Origin: Candidatus Altarchaeum sp. CG2_30_32_3053
Lineage (GTDB): Archaea > Altiarchaeota > Altiarchaeia > Altiarchaeales > Altiarchaeaceae
Direction of reading: 5' to 3'
DNA length: 5,310 bases
Assembly (NCBI GenBank): GCA_001873845.1
Contig: MNZY01000088.1
Location: forward strand, 1 to 5,310
Shown here: positions 5,119 through 5,310 of the stretch, piece after piece
How the letters are laid out: each line of letters starts with the position of its first letter
Position numbering within the stretch: the stretch's first letter is position 1
Translations under genes and position numbers: made by a program
Notes under the pieces: generated by a model
Database searches by the model: none
What the model saw: the letters and a program-made list of their open reading frames with translations, nothing else
What the model was told of the DNA's origin: nothing

Positions 5119-5303
5119 TATTGGTAAAGTAAAAATATTTAAAAACAAGATAGAGTAATCGTATTATTTTGTTAACTTGGAATTTTTAAAATTTTCAGCA
5201 AATAAATTTTCAGAAAAACAGCGTGCGGTAAAGGGCAAATATAAAAAAATTAGAAAAAATATCTGTTTTTTTAGTGCTTAATTTTCGTGCTAATAGGGCA
5301 TAA
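5040..5303. repeat. Nested inverted repeats, about 264 bp
   Basis: Two pairs of inverted arms are nested. The outer pair is ATTAGCACGAAAA (5049-5061) with TTTTCGTGCTAAT (5282-5294), 13 of 13 bases, with partial matching further out. The inner pair is TCCAAGTTAAC (5108-5118) with GTTAACTTGGA (5171-5181), 11 of 11. The two halves read as divergent versions of the same transposase-like opening: on the plus strand the right half has LTWNF and, in the same frame 38 codons later, RANR. This fits two head-to-head element fragments or a small non-autonomous element. It reaches nearly to the window edge, so the right half may continue outside. Confidence 0.6.
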
Positions 5304-5310
5304 AATAAAT

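Noticed and set aside
5172..5303. Intact plus-strand transposase gene at the right end
   Set aside because: The frame carries several stops and shares only short motifs with copy B; not a gene.

Overview
This AT-rich window most likely comes from an archaeon. It carries a 50S ribosomal protein L44e gene (archaeal/eukaryotic type), an archaeal-type diphthine--ammonia ligase and a DUF366 protein, which is mainly archaeal. Several starts lack a Shine-Dalgarno sequence and have only AT-rich TATA-like boxes upstream. A finer placement (for example a mesophilic AT-rich euryarchaeal or Altiarchaeota-like lineage) is a guess that the window cannot settle.

Layout. Positions 1-367 hold no gene. Minus-strand genes and gene remains follow in transcription order from 2355 down to 368: L44e (2068-2355); a decayed frame interrupted by two stops that overlaps the L44e stop codon by one base (1709-2068); a broken PIN-domain ribonuclease gene (1009-1616) whose N-terminus merges into a transposase-like repeat; and an intact DUF366 gene (368-949). 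A divergent AT-rich promoter region (2356-2535) separates L44e from the plus-strand Dph6-type ATP-pyrophosphatase gene (2536-3219). That gene converges on a full-length bifunctional purH (3245-4828, minus), with a hairpin at the junction. The last 480 bases (4829-5310) have no intact gene. They hold mobile-element debris: a zinc-ribbon transposase N-terminal remnant, a perfect 27-bp palindrome, and a nested inverted-repeat structure sharing sequence with the repeat fused to the PIN gene.

How the parts fit. Three intact genes are housekeeping: L44e in the large ribosomal subunit, Dph6 modifying translation factor aEF2, and PurH for the last two steps of IMP synthesis. The stretch at 960-2068 and the right end look like an accessory region being eroded. 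The PIN gene carries at least three lesions: loss of the N-terminal active-site segment, a frame break exactly at an A_AAA_AAC heptamer, and a 16-bp tandem duplication. Removing one duplicate copy would extend the PIN frame until it overlaps the start of the DUF366 gene, so the two were probably once a translationally coupled pair. I found no CRISPR array, tRNA, rRNA or clear new defence system. The most notable signals are the anatomy of the PIN gene's decay and the dispersed repeat family.
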